From assembly GCF_918797525.1 (NCBI RefSeq), contig NZ_OU963893.1:806001-870000 (forward strand): a stretch of 64,000 nucleotides of DNA. The letters are read 5' to 3'. How positions within the stretch are numbered: position 1 is the first letter of the stretch; each line of letters starts with the position of its first letter. The translations under genes were made by a program, and so were the position numbers. Positions 62,970 to 64,000 of this stretch are shown one piece after another. A model generated the notes under the pieces. It saw only the letters and a list, made by a program, of their open reading frames with translations. It did not search any database and was not told where the DNA came from. Origin of the DNA: an unidentified bacterial endosymbiont. Its GTDB lineage: Bacteria; Pseudomonadota; Gammaproteobacteria; Enterobacterales; Enterobacteriaceae.

Positions 62970-62994
62970 GCGGGTAATTAGTCTGCACCGTACA

Positions 62995-63963
62995 TTACTG
63001 CGCCTGCTGTTTCTTATCGTTCTGGCGATTAACCCAGGTATTGATCAGCAGCGTGACGATCAGAATGCCGAATACCACGCCGAGCGAAATGGCGATCGGA
63101 ATATGGTAGAAGTCGACAATCAGCATCTTGATACCGATAAACACCAGGATCACCGACAGACCGTATTTCAGCATCGAGAAGCGCTCTGCGGCACCCGCCA
63201 GCAGGAAGTACATCGCACGCAGGCCGAGGATGGCGAACAGGTTAGACGTCAACACGATGAACGGATCGGTGGTCACGGCGAAGATGGCGGGAATACTGTC
63301 GACCGCAAAAATCACGTCGCTCAGCTCCACCAGAATCAGCACCAGCAAGAGCGGAGTCGCAAACAGCAAACCGTTCTTACGTACGAAGAAGTGCTCGCTC
63401 TCAATCTTGTCCGTCATGCGCAGATGCCCACGGATCCACTTCACCAGCGGTTTCTCGCCAATACCGGTTTCATCTTCTTTCGCCAGCGCCATCTTAACAC
63501 CGGTGAACAGCAGGAACGCGCCGAAAACGTACAGTAGCCATTCGAACTGGGTGATAAGCCAACTGCCCGCAAAGATCATAATTGTACGCAGGATAATCGC
63601 TCCCAGCACACCATAGACCAGCACGCGGCGCTGCAGCGCCGCAGGGACGGCAAAGTAGCTGAACAGCATCAGCCAGACGAAGACGTTATCCACCGCGAGG
63701 GCTTTTTCAATCAGATAGCCGGTGAGGAAGGCAAGCGCCTGAGGGTCGGCAACCGCGCGACCTTCGGTTGATGCAAGATACCACCAGAAGGCGGCGCAGA
63801 AGAGCAGGGAGAGCGTGACCCACACCAGAGACCAGGCGGCGGCCTGTTTCATGGACATACCGTGCGCGCCGCGACGACCCTGTAATAACAGGTCCACCGC
63901 CAGCATGATAATCACGACAACCGCGAATCCGCCCCACAACATTGGAGTGCCGACAGAATGCAT
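62995..63963 (-). CDS. alx: TerC-family membrane protein Alx
   Basis: Alx is a TerC-family inner-membrane protein linked to manganese homeostasis and induced at alkaline pH in E. coli. The 322 residues have nine or so hydrophobic segments and the conserved acidic patches [16 protein letters not shown] and [16 protein letters not shown] start at [12 protein letters not shown]; six residues upstream are dropped. The pH- and Mn-responsive leader RNA known upstream of alx would lie mostly beyond the window edge (only 37 bases remain). Confidence 0.95.
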   Translation of the reverse strand: MHSVGTPMLWGGFAVVVIIMLAVDLLLQGRRGAHGMSMKQAAAWSLVWVTLSLLFCAAFWWYLASTEGRAVADPQALAFLTGYLIEKALAVDNVFVWLMLFSYFAVPAALQRRVLVYGVLGAIILRTIMIFAGSWLITQFEWLLYVFGAFLLFTGVKMALAKEDETGIGEKPLVKWIRGHLRMTDKIESEHFFVRKNGLLFATPLLLVLILVELSDVIFAVDSIPAIFAVTTDPFIVLTSNLFAILGLRAMYFLLAGAAERFSMLKYGLSVILVFIGIKMLIVDFYHIPIAISLGVVFGILIVTLLINTWVNRQNDKKQQAQ

Positions 63964-64000
63964 ACTATTTTCCTTACACATAAAAAAACAAAAACGGCTA

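Larger units (their letters stand above)
62586..62994. other. sstT upstream and alx downstream spacer
   Basis: No supported gene. TGTGC-N6-TCACA (62621-62636) is a near-ideal CRP site for sstT. A perfect palindrome ACCCCAGCCCTC / GAGGGCTGGGGT (62941-62969) lies just after alx and likely terminates it. Confidence 0.5.

Noticed and set aside
63964..64000. alx pH/Mn riboswitch
   Set aside because: Only 37 bases upstream of alx are in the window, too few to show the structure.

Overview
The window is chromosomal DNA of a member of the Enterobacteriaceae. Almost every gene has a close counterpart in Escherichia coli K-12, and long blocks keep the E. coli order. Differences in content (gat genes where E. 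coli has aga, no tdc operon, no yhaL, no ygjV) argue against E. coli itself and suggest an Enterobacter/Lelliottia-like genus. The genus is an inference from gene content, not a measurement.

Layout. 1-2760: debris of a type VI secretion locus (a broken DUF4123 adaptor gene and an hcp gene with two amber codons), then secG-leuU and an unrecognised open-frame remnant. 2806-4152: argG with ArgR-type sites. 4439-16728: the transcription/translation block metY-rimP-nusA-infB-rbfA-truB-rpsO-pnp-nlpI-yrbN-deaD, with RNA leaders and intra-operon terminators. 16868-30126: mtr, yhbW, the anaerobic ubiquinone genes ubiUV and ubiT, small yhb/yra genes, the envelope/replication cluster lpoA-yraN-diaA-dolP, and rsmI. 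30208-36509: a complete galactitol operon gatYZABCD with its repressor gatR. 36688-42908: galactarate catabolism (garD divergent from garPLRK). 42941-43320: RNase P RNA. 43321-46133: a small accessory segment where E. coli has tdc genes. 46134-50955: cysteine import/breakdown (cyuP, cyuA) and yhaK, yhaJ, yhaH. 51063-55328: the yqj genes including mzrA. 55671-61287: galacturonate catabolism (exuR, exuT, uxaC, uxaA). 61356-63963: sstT and alx.

How genes work together. Three acidic-sugar or sugar-alcohol routes lie close by. Galactitol enters by GatABC and is oxidised by GatD and cleaved by GatYZ. Galactarate enters by GarP and passes through GarD, GarL, GarR and GarK to 2-phosphoglycerate. Galacturonate enters by ExuT and is handled by UxaC and UxaA. 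Visible operators fit local control: three ExuR-like palindromes, repeated CGAAAG elements near gatY and gatR, and CRP-type sites before gar, exu/uxa and sstT.

The most unusual content is at 44183-45695. This is an unrecognised gene of about 503 codons interrupted once at a run of nine G. Near its N-terminus it carries a LSLWERIKDFF stretch resembling the WEK(I/M)xxFF translocation motif of Salmonella SPI-2 type III effectors. It sits with decayed minus-strand genes at the 3' side of rnpB. It is the best candidate here for undescribed biology; its function is unknown.
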